From Escherichia sp. MOD1-EC7003 (GTDB lineage: Bacteria > Pseudomonadota > Gammaproteobacteria > Enterobacterales > Enterobacteriaceae), in contig NZ_PTRE01000010.1 of assembly GCF_002965065.1 (NCBI RefSeq), positions 1 through 55,997 on the forward strand: DNA of 55,997 nt, in the 5' to 3' direction. This document shows, piece by piece, positions 8,895 to 19,022 of this stretch. How positions within the stretch are numbered: the first letter of the stretch is position 1; every line of letters begins with the position of its first letter. The position numbers and the translations under genes are program-made. The notes under the pieces were generated by a model. That model did no database searches. It saw only the letters and a list, made by a program, of their open reading frames with translations, and was not told the DNA's origin.

Positions 8895-9230
8895 ATGGGG
8901 ATCAGTTTTCAGCAGGCATTGGGAGTACATCCGCAGGCAGTGAAGTTACGTCTTGAGAGGACCGAGCTACTGACTGCGAATCTGGCGAACGTCGATACGC
9001 CAAATTTCAAGGCTAAAGATATTGATTTCGCCAGGGAGATGCAACGGGCAAATAACGCGGCGGTGGATGTCCAGTACCGTGTGCCGATGCAGCCATCGGA
9101 AGATGGCAACACCGTGGAACTGAACAGCGAACAGGCGCGGTTTTCACAAAATAGTATGGATTATCAAAGCAGTCTGACCTTCCTGAATCTGCAAATCAGC
9201 GGCATCAGAGAGGCCATCGAAGGGAAATAA
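8895..9230 (+). CDS. lfgB: lateral flagellar proximal rod protein FlgB-like
   Basis: A 111-residue rod subunit. It has the N-terminal flagellar rod/hook motif (RTELLTANLANVDTPNFKAKD, residues about 23-43) and the C-terminal coiled-coil part NSMDYQSSLTFLNLQISGIREAI. FlgB forms the innermost rod ring on the MS ring and is exported without a signal peptide. It is the first gene of the plus-strand operon, directly behind the sigma-54 site, and is followed after two bases by lfgC. Confidence 0.92.
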   Translation: MGISFQQALGVHPQAVKLRLERTELLTANLANVDTPNFKAKDIDFAREMQRANNAAVDVQYRVPMQPSEDGNTVELNSEQARFSQNSMDYQSSLTFLNLQISGIREAIEGK

Positions 9231-9232
9231 GT

Positions 9233-9664
9233 ATGTCATTTACGGATATTTATCAGATTTCCGGCTCGGCGATGACGGCGCAGACCATTCGCCTGAATAC
9301 CGTTGCCAGTAACCTGGCAAACGCCCAGGCGCCAGCGGGCAGTGAGGCGCAGGCGTATAAAGCGCGCAGCCCGGTGTTTGCTGCGGTGTATCACAGTAGC
9401 TTGCTGGCGGGAACTCATCGTCATGCTATCGACGGTGCCAGCGTGCAGGTGCAGGACGTGCTGCAAACCGGCGGCGCGGTAAAACGCTACGAACCGCATC
9501 ATCCACTGGCTGATGCCAATGGCGATGTCTGGTATCCCGATGTCAATGTGGTGGAGCAGATGGCAGACATGATGTCAGCCTCGCGCGATTTCGAAACCAA
9601 CGTCGATGTGCTCAACAACGTGAAAAGTATGCAGCAAAGTTTGCTGAAACTGGGAGAGGCCTGA
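9233..9664 (+). CDS. lfgC: lateral flagellar proximal rod protein FlgC-like
   Basis: A 143-residue rod protein with the family's N-terminal AMTAQTIRLNTVASNLANAQA motif and the C-terminal DVNVVEQMADMMSASRDFETNVDVLNNVKSM helix typical of FlgC. It builds the proximal rod with LfgB, LfgF and the MS-ring adaptor. Its stop overlaps the start of lfgD (TGATG), which indicates translational coupling. Confidence 0.92.
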   Translation: MSFTDIYQISGSAMTAQTIRLNTVASNLANAQAPAGSEAQAYKARSPVFAAVYHSSLLAGTHRHAIDGASVQVQDVLQTGGAVKRYEPHHPLADANGDVWYPDVNVVEQMADMMSASRDFETNVDVLNNVKSMQQSLLKLGEA

Positions 9665-10383
9665 TGAATACCCTGGCACTTAATGCACAGCAACAGCCGC
9701 ACTCGTCTGCGGTAGGAAGCAGCGCGGTGGGTGACGCTACGGATACCACCACTTCATCAACGAATTCATCGCCTGTCGATACCTTCCTGACGCTGTTTGT
9801 CGCCGAGATCCAAAATCAGGACCCGACCGACCCGACCGACGCCACTGAATATATCGACCAGCTCTCTTCCATGGCCCAGGTGGCGATGATGGAAGAGATG
9901 AGCGTGCAGGCCAACACCAACGCGGTGCTGATGAGCAACATTCAGGTGATGGCGCTGGGCAACCTGGTGGGCGACGACATTATGGTGCAGACCACCGCCT
10001 TGCAGGTGAGCGACCAGACCATTAACGGTCGCGCCACCCTGGATGATGCCTGTACCACCGCCGATCTCCACTTTATCGATGCCGCAGGCGATGACTACAC
10101 CGTCTCGCTGATCCCGCAAGGGAGCTCCTCTGTCGGGCCAGGCCAGGTCGATTTCTCGGTGAATCCCGCCGATTACGGCATACCACCGGGCGATTACGAC
10201 GTCTCGGTAGTGACCAACACCGGGGAAGAGGAGGTGCCGATTGAAGTCTCCGGCGAAGTGGAAGATGTGCGTATCCCGCTTGACGGTAGCTCTCCGGTGC
10301 TGAACGTCGCGGGTGTAGGTGAAGTGCCGTTCACCATGATTAGCCAGTTTGGTGTACCCGATGCCGACAGTGATGTGGCCTGA
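9664..10383 (+). CDS. lfgD: lateral flagellar hook cap protein FlgD-like
   Basis: A 239-residue hook-capping scaffold. The diagnostic FlgD segment is at residues about 40-85 (FLTLFVAEIQNQDPTDPTDA, then QLSSMAQVAMMEEM). The following part is a FlgD Tudor/FnIII-like region with the substrate-handling loop. FlgD caps the growing hook and promotes LfgE polymerisation, then is shed. It overlaps lfgC by one base and is followed by a REP-containing gap before lfgE. Confidence 0.92.
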   Translation: MNTLALNAQQQPHSSAVGSSAVGDATDTTTSSTNSSPVDTFLTLFVAEIQNQDPTDPTDATEYIDQLSSMAQVAMMEEMSVQANTNAVLMSNIQVMALGNLVGDDIMVQTTALQVSDQTINGRATLDDACTTADLHFIDAAGDDYTVSLIPQGSSSVGPGQVDFSVNPADYGIPPGDYDVSVVTNTGEEEVPIEVSGEVEDVRIPLDGSSPVLNVAGVGEVPFTMISQFGVPDADSDVA

Positions 10384-10385
10384 TT

Positions 10386-10497
10386 TTGTAGGCCGGATAA
10401 GGCGTTCGGTGCAAGATGCCTGATGCGATGCTGGCGCGTCTTACCAGGCCTACGAGTTCGCGCATATTTGTATGTTTACGCCGCATCCGGCAAAACA
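10386..10497. repeat. REP/BIME pair between lfgD and lfgE
   Basis: Two REP arms (GTAGGCCGGATAAGGCGTTC and ACGCCGCATCCGGCA) surround a second palindrome unit (CCTGATGCGATGCTGGCGCG, then CAGGCCTACGAGTTC). It lies inside an otherwise compact operon. Such elements often modulate mRNA stability between unequal expression levels. Confidence 0.8.
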
Positions 10498-10538
10498 ACG
10501 GGCACGTTGTCAACAATCTGAATTAACAGGAAGACACA

Positions 10539-11741
10539 ATGAGTTATGAAATTGCCGCAACGGGGCTGAATGCCGTTAACGAACAACTGGACGGGATCAG
10601 TAACAACATTGCTAACGCCGGAACGGTGGGCTACAAGTCGATGACCACCCAGTTTTCTGCCATGTATGCCGGAAGCCAGGCGATGGGCGTCGGCGTGGCG
10701 GGCACCGCGCAAAGTATCTCCCGTGGCGGTTCGATGGTCTCTACCGGTAATGCATTGGATCTGGCGATTAATGACGATGGCTTTTTTGTTATGTGTGACA
10801 GCGCGGGAAATCTGACTTATACCCGCAATGGGTCGTTTGAAACCGATAAAAACGGCTATATCGTTAACGCGTCAGGTGATTATTTGCAGGGGTATCCGGT
10901 GGATGGCAACGGCACCCTGCAAACGGGTACGGTGACGGATATCCAGATTAAAACGGGTAATATTCCGGCCCAGGCCAGTAGCAGCCTGACCTTCACCGCT
11001 AACTTTGACGCCAGCGATGAGGCGATCGATCGTACCTCTGTACCGTTCGATCCGACCATAAGTAGCTCGTATACCAACAGTTACACGACTACGGTATACG
11101 ACTCGTTAGGCAACGAACACTCGGTGTGTCAGTACTTCACCAAAACCAGCGACAACACCTGGGAAGTGCAGTATACCTTCGACGGTCAGCAGCAAGCGGG
11201 CGTGTCTGCGTCCACGCTAACCTTCGACCCGAATACCGGGAAACTGACTTCCCCGACCACGCCGCAGACCATAGAATTTCAGACCGCCGCCGCCGCACCT
11301 ATCGACTTGACCGTCGATTGCTCGACCTGTACGCAATACGGCTCTGACTTTTCGGTCACCACTAACACCGCCAACGGTTACGCCTCCGCGACTCAAAACG
11401 GCGTGCAGGTGGACAACGATGGCAAAGTTTACGCTACCTATAGCAACGGCGAGCGCATGTTGCAGGGACAGGTGGTGCTGGCGACGTTCCCGAATGAAAA
11501 CGGCCTGGACGCGGTGAGCGGCACCGCGTGGGTACAAACCGGAGAGTCTGGCACACCACTGATTGGCGTTCCCGGCTCCGGCACCTGCGGCACGCTCTCG
11601 TCGGGGATGCTTGAAAGCTCGAACGTCGATATTACCAATGAACTGGTCAACCTGATGACCGCCCAGCGTAACTATCAGGCTAATACCAAAGTGATCTCCA
11701 CCAGCACACAGCTGGATGATGCACTGTTCCAGGCAATGTAA
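10539..11741 (+). CDS. lfgE: lateral flagellar hook protein FlgE-like
   Basis: A 400-residue hook subunit. The N-terminal MSYEIAATGLNAVNEQLDGI and SNNIANAGTVGYKS segment is the flagellar hook/rod motif. The C-terminal SNVDITNELVNLMTAQRNYQANTKVI is the matching D0 helix, and the middle is the variable D1/D2 part. About 120 hook subunits form the universal joint between rod and filament. The ATG at 10539 follows AGGAAG. It joins lfgF with TAATG overlap at 11741. Confidence 0.93.
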   Translation: MSYEIAATGLNAVNEQLDGISNNIANAGTVGYKSMTTQFSAMYAGSQAMGVGVAGTAQSISRGGSMVSTGNALDLAINDDGFFVMCDSAGNLTYTRNGSFETDKNGYIVNASGDYLQGYPVDGNGTLQTGTVTDIQIKTGNIPAQASSSLTFTANFDASDEAIDRTSVPFDPTISSSYTNSYTTTVYDSLGNEHSVCQYFTKTSDNTWEVQYTFDGQQQAGVSASTLTFDPNTGKLTSPTTPQTIEFQTAAAAPIDLTVDCSTCTQYGSDFSVTTNTANGYASATQNGVQVDNDGKVYATYSNGERMLQGQVVLATFPNENGLDAVSGTAWVQTGESGTPLIGVPGSGTCGTLSSGMLESSNVDITNELVNLMTAQRNYQANTKVISTSTQLDDALFQAM

Positions 11742-12478
11742 TGGATCGCTTGATTTATACCGCCTTGAGCGGTGCCTCTCAGACCTTGTATGAACAGCAG
11801 ATCAGCGCCAACAACCTGGCGAATGTCAACACCAACGGCTTTCGCGCCGATATGGCGATGGCGACCAACGACAAGGTAAAAGGCGGTGGTTTCGATACGC
11901 GTTATATGGCACAGGAAGGGGCCAGCGGTGTGAACGACAGTACCGGTGTGGCAGAGAAAACCGAACGCCCGTTGGATGTCGCTCTCCAGGGGGCAGGGTT
12001 TATCGCGGTGCAGGATAAACACGGCAACGAAGTGTATACCCGCAACGGCAACATTCAACAGAATGACCAGGGACAATTGACTATCGATGGCAATCTGGTG
12101 CTGGGCGATAACGGGCCGATTATTCTGCCGCCGAACGCCATTGCCTCGTTTGGCAGTGACGGTACGCTTTCGGTGACACCTGATGATGGCGACGTTACCG
12201 CAACGATGGATATCGACCGCCTGAAGCTGGTGGATATCCCGGTTACTAACCTGGCGAAAAACGCCGAAGGGATGCTGGTGACTGCCGATGGCGTTTCGGC
12301 CCAGCGTGATGAAAACATCAAAGTTAGCGGCGGTTTTCTTGAGGGCAGCAACGTCTCGGCGGTGAGCGAAATGATGTCGTCCATCGCCATGAATCGCCAG
12401 TTTGAAGCGCAAATCAAGATGATGAAGACCGCCGAAGATATCAGCGATGCGGGCAACCGCTTATTGCGCGGTTCGTAA
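11741..12478 (+). CDS. lfgF: lateral flagellar proximal rod protein FlgF-like
   Basis: A 245-residue rod protein that starts MDRLIYTALSGASQTLYEQQ, followed by ISANNLANVNTNGFRADMA, the FlgF signature. It ends with GSNVSAVSEMMSSIAMNRQFEAQIKMMK. It is the last proximal rod component before the distal rod LfgG. Start overlaps the lfgE stop by one base. Confidence 0.92.
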   Translation: MDRLIYTALSGASQTLYEQQISANNLANVNTNGFRADMAMATNDKVKGGGFDTRYMAQEGASGVNDSTGVAEKTERPLDVALQGAGFIAVQDKHGNEVYTRNGNIQQNDQGQLTIDGNLVLGDNGPIILPPNAIASFGSDGTLSVTPDDGDVTATMDIDRLKLVDIPVTNLAKNAEGMLVTADGVSAQRDENIKVSGGFLEGSNVSAVSEMMSSIAMNRQFEAQIKMMKTAEDISDAGNRLLRGS

Positions 12479-12486
12479 CCGCACAT

Positions 12487-12525
12487 CGTAGGCCGGATAA
12501 AGCGTTTACGCCGCATCTGGCAACA
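12487..12525. repeat. single REP between lfgF and lfgG
   Basis: One palindrome, TAGGCCGGATAAAGCG followed by TTACGCCGCATCTGGCA, in the short gap between lfgF and lfgG. Confidence 0.75.
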
Positions 12526-12557
12526 GCGACCCAAAAAATAACACGGAATTTACCACC

Positions 12558-13343
12558 ATGAACGCAGCATTATGGATCAGCAAAACCGGCCTCTCGGCGC
12601 AGGATGCTGAAATGAGCGCGATTGCCAACAACATCGCCAACGTTAACACCACCGGCTTTAAGCGTGACCGGGTAATGTTTCAGGATCTGTTTTACCAGAC
12701 CCAGGAAGCGCCGGGTGCGATGCTCGACCAGAACAACATCATGCCGACCGGGCTGCAATTCGGTAGCGGCGTGCGCATTGTCGGCACCCAAAAAACGTTC
12801 ACCGAAGGCAACGTCGAAACCACCGATAACGCGATGAATGTCGCCATTATGGGGCAGGGTTTTTTGCAGGTGCAGAAAGCTAACGGCGATACCGCCTATA
12901 CCCGCGACGGCAACCTGCAAATTAATGCCGACGGCGTACTGACCAACTCGCAAGGGTTACCATTGCAGCCGGAAATCGATGTTCCAACGGGGGCGACTAA
13001 TATCGCTTTTGGCGAGGATGGTACGGTGACAGCGATCTTACCTGGCAACAGCGATGCCACTGAGTTAGGGCAACTGACGCTGGTTAACTTCGCCAACCCG
13101 GCGGGGCTTTCTGCCGAGGGCGACAACCTGTATCTGGAAACTGCCGCCAGTGGTCAGCCGACCGAAGGCGTACCGGGCGAAGATGGGCTTGGCACCTTGC
13201 AGGACAATGCGCTGGAAGGCTCAAACGTCGATATCGTCAACGAAATGGTGGCGATGATTACGGTACAACGCGCTTACGAAATGAACGCCAAAATGGTCTC
13301 GGCTGCGGACGATATGTTGCAGTACATCAGTCAGACGCTGTAA
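12558..13343 (+). CDS. lfgG: lateral flagellar distal rod protein FlgG-like
   Basis: A 261-residue distal rod protein. It starts MNAALWISKTGLSAQDAEMS, then AIANNIANVNTTGFKRDR, and ends NVDIVNEMVAMITVQRAYEMNAKMVSAADDMLQ. Both ends are close to canonical FlgG. It forms the drive shaft through the P and L rings. It is followed by a repeat array that separates it from the ring genes. Confidence 0.93.
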   Translation: MNAALWISKTGLSAQDAEMSAIANNIANVNTTGFKRDRVMFQDLFYQTQEAPGAMLDQNNIMPTGLQFGSGVRIVGTQKTFTEGNVETTDNAMNVAIMGQGFLQVQKANGDTAYTRDGNLQINADGVLTNSQGLPLQPEIDVPTGATNIAFGEDGTVTAILPGNSDATELGQLTLVNFANPAGLSAEGDNLYLETAASGQPTEGVPGEDGLGTLQDNALEGSNVDIVNEMVAMITVQRAYEMNAKMVSAADDMLQYISQTL

Positions 13344-13790
13344 GGCGAAATGTCGGATGCGACGCTGACGCGTCTTATCCGACCTACAAAAGCTCTTGTA
13401 GGCACGATAAGTTAGTGGACGGTGCACATGAGTTTGGTTGATTAATTGTTAATGAACCGTCCACACACGCATCGGGCAATTTGCACACGCTGTTGTCGGA
13501 TGCGGCGCTGACGCCCTTGTAGGCACGATAAGTGAGTGGACGGCGCACATGAGTTTGGTTGATTAACCGTTAATGAACCGTCCACACACGCATCGGGCAA
13601 TCTGCACACGCTTGTTGTCGGATGCGACGCTGACGCCCTTGTAGGCACGATAAGTGAGTGGACGGCGCACATGAGTTTGGTTGATTAACCGTTAATGAAC
13701 CGTCCACACACGCATCGGGCAATTTGCACACGCTGTTGTCGGATGCGACGCTGACGCGTCTTATCCGACCAACAAAAGCACATAACTCAC
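13344..13790. repeat. three tandem 121-122-bp units with mixed REP and non-REP palindromes
   Basis: Units start with TTGTAGGCACGATAAGT at 13396, 13517 and 13639. Each contains a long-stem pair GTGGACGG...CCGTCCAC about 35 bases apart and a REP-like GTCGGATGCGACGCTGACGC. A REP (GTCGGATGCGACGCTGACGC, then TCTTATCCGAC) opens the region at about 13348 and closes it near 13766. Copies differ at only a few bases, so amplification is recent. Short minus-strand frames here are translations of the repeat and not genes. Confidence 0.8.
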
Positions 13791-13811
13791 TGTATTTAAA
13801 ACAGGCAGAAC

Positions 13812-14477
13812 GTGAAAAATTATCTCTGGCTGATGGCGCTGCTTCCACTCCTTAGCGGGTGTGAATCGCAGGCCATTCTGGTCAAAAAAGACGACGCATA
13901 CTTTGCGCCACCGAAAACTGAAGCGCCGCCTCCGGCAGACGGGCGTGCCGGGGGCGTATTTGAAACGGGCTATAACTGGTCGCTGACGGCAGACAGACGG
14001 GCTTACCGTGTGGGCGATATCCTGACGGTGATCCTCGAGGAATCTACCCAGTCGAGCAAACAGGCGAAAACCAACTTCGGCAAAAACAACACTGTCGATA
14101 TCGGCGCGCCGACGATTTTTGGTCACACCAAAGATAAGCTTTCCGGCTCCATCGATGCCAACCGCGACTTTGACGGCAGCGCCACTTCCCAGCAGCAGAA
14201 TAGCCTGCATGGGGAGATCACCGTTTCCGTCCATGCGGTACAGCCCAACGGCATCCTGGAAATTCGCGGCGAGAAATGGCTCACCCTCAATCAGGGCGAT
14301 GAGTACATCCGTTTAAGCGGCCTGGTGCGTGCCGACGATATCCAGAACGACAACTCGGTTTCCTCGCAGCGGATCGCCGACGCTCGAATCTCTTACGCCG
14401 GACGCGGCGCGTTAAGTGACGCCAACGCCGCAGGCTGGCTGACGCGGCTGTTTAACCATCCTCTGTTCCCGATTTAA
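13812..14477 (+). CDS. lfgH: lateral flagellar L-ring lipoprotein FlgH-like
   Basis: A 221-residue outer-membrane lipoprotein that starts at a GTG. The signal [17 protein letters not shown] ends in a lipobox (LSGC, Cys17). The family body includes [58 protein letters not shown] and [20 protein letters not shown] near the C-terminus, all strongly FlgH-like. FlgH forms the L ring bushing in the outer membrane. lfgI follows at once. Confidence 0.93.
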   Translation: MKNYLWLMALLPLLSGCESQAILVKKDDAYFAPPKTEAPPPADGRAGGVFETGYNWSLTADRRAYRVGDILTVILEESTQSSKQAKTNFGKNNTVDIGAPTIFGHTKDKLSGSIDANRDFDGSATSQQQNSLHGEITVSVHAVQPNGILEIRGEKWLTLNQGDEYIRLSGLVRADDIQNDNSVSSQRIADARISYAGRGALSDANAAGWLTRLFNHPLFPI

Positions 14478-14491
14478 TGCCGGAGAGTGCA

Positions 14492-15592
14492 ATGCAAAAC
14501 TGGATAAAGACCGTGGTTATCGCCGCAAGTCTGGCGCTGCCCGGCATGACGCAGGCGCAATCGCTGGAGTCGTTGGTGAATGTACAGGGCGTGCGCGAAA
14601 ACCAACTAGTGGGCTACAGCCTAGTGGTCGGCCTCGACGGCACTGGCGATAAAAATCAGGTCAAATTCACCAATCAGACCATCACCAATATGCTGCGCCA
14701 GTTTGGCGTGCAGTTGCCGAATAAAATCGACCCGAAGGTGAAAAACGTCGCGGCGGTGGCGGTGAGCGCCACGCTGCCGCCGATGTACTCCCGCGGGCAG
14801 ACTATTGATGTCACCGTCTCGTCGATTGGCGATGCCAAAAGTATCCGTGGCGGCACCTTGCTGCTGACCCAACTGCATGGCGCGGATGGCGAAGTATATG
14901 CTCTGGCGCAGGGCAGTGTAGTGGTGGGTGGGATGAACGCCACCGGGGCCAGCGGTTCCAGCGTGACGGTTAACACACCGACCGCCGGGTTAATTCCCAA
15001 CGGTGCAACGGTGGAACGCGCGATCCCCAGCGATTTTCAAATGGGCGACACTATCACCCTCAACCTGAAACGCCCGTCGTTTAAAGACGCCAACAACATT
15101 GCAGCGGCGATCAACGCCTCTTTCGGCGGCATTGCTACCGCGCAGAGTTCCACCAACGTCACCGTACGTGCGCCCACCAGCCCCGGCGCGCGGGTGGCGT
15201 TTATGTCACAACTGGACGATGTGCAGGTGCAGGTGGAGAAAGTTCGCGCCCGCGTGGTGTTTAACTCACGTACTGGCACGGTGGTGATGGGCGACGGCAT
15301 TGCGCTGCATGCGGCGGCGGTGTCGCACGGCAGTTTGACCGTCTCGATTAACGAAAGCAGTAACGTCAGCCAGCCGAACGCGTTTGCCGGAGGTCGCACA
15401 GCGGTGACGCCACAGAGCAATATTGCGGTGAATCATGCACGTCCAGGCGTGGTGAATTTGCCTGAGTCAAGCAACCTGAAAACGCTGGTGAATGCGTTGA
15501 ACAGCTTAGGGGCGACACCGGACGACATCATGTCGATTTTGCAGGCGTTGCATGAGGCAGGCGCGCTCGATGCCGACCTGGAGGTGATCTGA
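14492..15592 (+). CDS. lfgI: lateral flagellar P-ring protein FlgI-like
   Basis: A 366-residue periplasmic protein, the usual FlgI length. The start at 14492 gives a clean Sec signal ([18 protein letters not shown], cut near TQAQ) and has GGAGAG before it. The upstream ATG at 14477 would add five residues. Family sequence includes [46 protein letters not shown] and the C-terminal [20 protein letters not shown]. It forms the ring in the peptidoglycan layer with LfgA as assembly chaperone. The stop overlaps lfgJ. Confidence 0.93.
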   Translation: MQNWIKTVVIAASLALPGMTQAQSLESLVNVQGVRENQLVGYSLVVGLDGTGDKNQVKFTNQTITNMLRQFGVQLPNKIDPKVKNVAAVAVSATLPPMYSRGQTIDVTVSSIGDAKSIRGGTLLLTQLHGADGEVYALAQGSVVVGGMNATGASGSSVTVNTPTAGLIPNGATVERAIPSDFQMGDTITLNLKRPSFKDANNIAAAINASFGGIATAQSSTNVTVRAPTSPGARVAFMSQLDDVQVQVEKVRARVVFNSRTGTVVMGDGIALHAAAVSHGSLTVSINESSNVSQPNAFAGGRTAVTPQSNIAVNHARPGVVNLPESSNLKTLVNALNSLGATPDDIMSILQALHEAGALDADLEVI

Positions 15593-15891
15593 TGAAGGTA
15601 AACGCCAGCGGTGGGATTGACGGCAGCGATGCGTTAATGGGGCCGAAGGTTCAGGCCAATGATATCAAGCAGGCCGCCGAACAGTTTGAGGCGATTTTTT
15701 TACGCAACATGCTGAAAGAGATGCGAAAAACCAACGAATTGTTTGATTCGAAAGATAACCCGTTCAACAGCGATTCGGTGCGCATGATGCAGGGTTTTTA
15801 TGACGATGAGTTGTGTAACACGCTGGCGCAGCAGCACGGAATTGGGATTGCCTCGATGATTGTGAAGCAATTGTCGCCTAAGCACAGGTGA
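15592..15891 (+). CDS. lfgJ: lateral flagellar rod-assembly protein FlgJ-like, N-terminal domain only
   Basis: A 99-residue protein equal to the N-terminal (rod scaffold) domain of FlgJ: DIKQAAEQFEAIFLRNMLKE, MRKTNELFDSKD and a YDDELCNTLAQQHGIGIASM ending. The C-terminal peptidoglycan hydrolase domain found in canonical E. coli FlgJ (about 310 residues) is absent. A separate hydrolase must open the wall, and none is encoded in this window. Single-domain FlgJ proteins are known in other bacteria, so this is probably normal for the system and not a truncation. Confidence 0.88.
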   Translation: MKVNASGGIDGSDALMGPKVQANDIKQAAEQFEAIFLRNMLKEMRKTNELFDSKDNPFNSDSVRMMQGFYDDELCNTLAQQHGIGIASMIVKQLSPKHR

Positions 15892-15894
15892 GGC

Positions 15895-16620
<726 letters not shown>

Positions 16621-16685
16621 GGAACTTAAGAATCCCCAACTTCACGCCGCTTTTAACCGGAACAATTGACCGGTAAGGACTCAAC

Positions 16686-18062
16686 ATGGACATGATTAAC
16701 ATCGGCTACAGCGGCGCATCAACCGCGCAGGTGGAGCTGAACGTCACGGCGCAAAATACCGCTAACGCCATGACGGATGGCTATACCCGTCAGGTGGCAG
16801 AGATCAGCACCATCAGCGCCAGCGGTGGCTCGCCGAACAGTGCCGGTAACGGCGTGCAGGTCGACAGCATTCGCCGCGTCTCTAACCAATATCAGGTGAA
16901 TCAGGTGTGGTATGCCGCCAGCGATTACGGTTATTACAGTACTCAGCAGACCTATTTAACCCAGCTTGAAGCGGTGCTCAGCGATGACAATACCAGCCTG
17001 AGCGGCGGTTTTGATAATTTCTTCGCGGCGCTCAACGAAGCCACCACCAGCCCGGATGATTCCGCCCTGCGTGAGCAGGTGATCAGCGAAGCCGGGGCGC
17101 TGTCATTGCGTATCGACAATACGCTCGATTATATCGACTCACAAAGCACGGAAATCGTCAGCCAGCAGCAGGCGATGGTGTCGCAAATCAACACCCTCAC
17201 CAGCGGGATCGCCAGCTATAACCAGCAAATCGCCCAGGCCGAAGCCAACGGTGATAACGCCTCCGCACTGTACGATGCCCGCGACCAGATGGTGGAACAA
17301 CTGAGCGGAATGATGGATGTGCAGGTTAATATCGATGACCAGGGCAACTACAACGTCACGCTGAAAAACGGTCAGCCGCTGGTGAGCGGGCAGCAAAGCT
17401 CAACCATCGCGCTGGAAACCAACGGCGATGGTACGCCAACCATGTCGCTGACTTTCGCTGGCACCACCTCGACGATGACCTCCGATACAGGAGGAGCATT
17501 AGGCGCACTGTTTGACTATCTGAATGAGGTGCTGACGCCGCTGGCTGACACCATCAACAGCATAGCGTCGCAGTTTGCCGATGCGGTCAACAACCAGTTA
17601 GCGCAGGGCTACGACCTCAATGGCAACCCCGGCGAACCACTGTTTATTTACGATGCCAGCAATGCCGATGGCCCGCTGACCGTTAACCCGGATATCACCG
17701 CCGATGAACTGGCATTCTCCAGTTCGCCGGACGAAAGCGGCAACAGCGACAACCTCCAGGCGCTGATCAACATCTCCACCGAACCGCTGGAAATTGCAAA
17801 CCTCGGCAGTGTGACCGTAGGGCAGGCGTGCTCGTCAATCATCAGCAATATCGGCATTTACTGTCAGCAAAACCAGACGGAAGTCGATGCCGCGTCCAAT
17901 GTCTATTCCGAAGCGCAAAACCAGCAGAGCAGCGTCAGCGGCGTCAGCATGGACGAAGAAGCGGTGAATCTGATCACCTATCAACAAATTTACGAAGCCA
18001 ATTTGAAAGTCATTTCTGCCGGGGCCGAGATTTTCGATTCGGTGCTGGAAATGTGCAGCTAA
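16686..18062 (+). CDS. lfgK: lateral flagellar hook-filament junction protein FlgK-like (HAP1)
   Basis: A 458-residue HAP1. The N-terminus MDMINIGYSGASTAQVELNV, then TAQNTANAMTDGYTRQ, is the FlgK form of the hook/rod motif. The C-terminus GVSMDEEAVNLITYQQIYEA continues NLKVISAGAEIFDSVLEM. It is exported with the help of the FlgN-type chaperone and forms the first junction layer between hook and filament. It is separated from the ring genes by the BIME array and followed after 14 bases by lfgL. Confidence 0.93.
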   Translation: MDMINIGYSGASTAQVELNVTAQNTANAMTDGYTRQVAEISTISASGGSPNSAGNGVQVDSIRRVSNQYQVNQVWYAASDYGYYSTQQTYLTQLEAVLSDDNTSLSGGFDNFFAALNEATTSPDDSALREQVISEAGALSLRIDNTLDYIDSQSTEIVSQQQAMVSQINTLTSGIASYNQQIAQAEANGDNASALYDARDQMVEQLSGMMDVQVNIDDQGNYNVTLKNGQPLVSGQQSSTIALETNGDGTPTMSLTFAGTTSTMTSDTGGALGALFDYLNEVLTPLADTINSIASQFADAVNNQLAQGYDLNGNPGEPLFIYDASNADGPLTVNPDITADELAFSSSPDESGNSDNLQALINISTEPLEIANLGSVTVGQACSSIISNIGIYCQQNQTEVDAASNVYSEAQNQQSSVSGVSMDEEAVNLITYQQIYEANLKVISAGAEIFDSVLEMCS

Positions 18063-18076
18063 GCAGGAGCGTGAGA

Positions 18077-19006
18077 ATGCGAGTAACCACCCAACAAACC
18101 TACGTCTCGATGACGCAAAGCTTTAATAATCTCTCCGACTCCCTGGCGCATGTGGTGGAGCAGATGGCGACGGGCAAACAGATTTTGCAGCCATCGGACG
18201 ACCCTATCGCCGCCACGCGTATTACCCAGTTGAATCGCCAGCAGTCAGCGATTGAACAGTATCAGAGCAATATTGACTCCGCATCGGCGGGCTTAAGTCA
18301 ACAGGAGTCGATTCTTGATGGCGTCAATAACAGCCTGTTGGCGGTGCGCGACGACCTGCTGGAAGCGGCGAATGGCACCAATACCGCCGATTCGCTCGCA
18401 AGCCTCGGGCAGGATATTCAGTCGCTGACCGAATCGATGGTCGCGGCGTTGAACTATCAGGACGAAGACGGACACTACGTGTTTGGTGGCACTATCAACG
18501 ATCGGCCACCGATTGTGGTCGTGGACAATGATGGCGATGGCGTCACCGACAGCTACAGCTATCAGGGCAACAGCGATCACCGCCAGACCACGGTATCGAA
18601 CGGTGTGGAAGTAGACACTAACGTGGCGGCAAGCGATTTCTTCGGCAGTAATGTAGACGTGCTTAATACGCTTAATTCACTTTCACAGGAGTTGCAAAAC
18701 CCGGACGTTGATCCGGCCAATCCTCAAGTGCAAAGCGATATTCTGAACGCCATTGATGTGGTGGATACCGCGTCGAACGACCTCAACGCCTCGATTGCTT
18801 CACTCGGTGAGACGCAAAACACTATGTCGATGTTGAGTGATGCACAGACGGATATCTCTACTTCTAATGATGAGCTGATTGGTTCATTGCAGGATCTCGA
18901 TTACGGTCCGGCGTCGATCACCTTTACCGGACTGGAAGTGGCGATGGAAGCCACCCTCAAGACTTACTCGAAGGTGAGTGAGTTGAATCTTTTTAGCGTG
19001 ATTTAA
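18077..19006 (+). CDS. lfgL: lateral flagellar hook-filament junction protein FlgL-like (HAP3)
   Basis: A 309-residue HAP3. It begins MRVTTQQTYVSMTQSFNNLS and has MATGKQILQPSDDPIAATRI near residue 30, both typical of FlgL. The C-terminal helix ends YSKVSELNLFSVI. An open frame extends upstream to 17828 inside lfgK, but the ATG at 18077 has GGAG in front and matches the family start. It forms the second junction layer on which flagellin polymerises under the LafB cap. Confidence 0.92.
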   Translation: MRVTTQQTYVSMTQSFNNLSDSLAHVVEQMATGKQILQPSDDPIAATRITQLNRQQSAIEQYQSNIDSASAGLSQQESILDGVNNSLLAVRDDLLEAANGTNTADSLASLGQDIQSLTESMVAALNYQDEDGHYVFGGTINDRPPIVVVDNDGDGVTDSYSYQGNSDHRQTTVSNGVEVDTNVAASDFFGSNVDVLNTLNSLSQELQNPDVDPANPQVQSDILNAIDVVDTASNDLNASIASLGETQNTMSMLSDAQTDISTSNDELIGSLQDLDYGPASITFTGLEVAMEATLKTYSKVSELNLFSVI

Positions 19007-19022
19007 CCTCTTCAGGAACAGT

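Noticed and set aside
9766..12953. Long minus-strand ORFs opposite lfgD, lfgE, lfgF and lfgG (up to 245 residues)
   Set aside because: They are antisense shadows of GC-rich genes with clear family matches on the plus strand.
13442..13848. Minus-strand ORFs of 76-92 residues
   Set aside because: They translate the three tandem units, their peptides repeat accordingly, and they have no ribosome site.
17828..18076. Upstream extension of lfgL
   Set aside because: It lies inside lfgK, and the internal ATG at 18077 with GGAG matches the family start.
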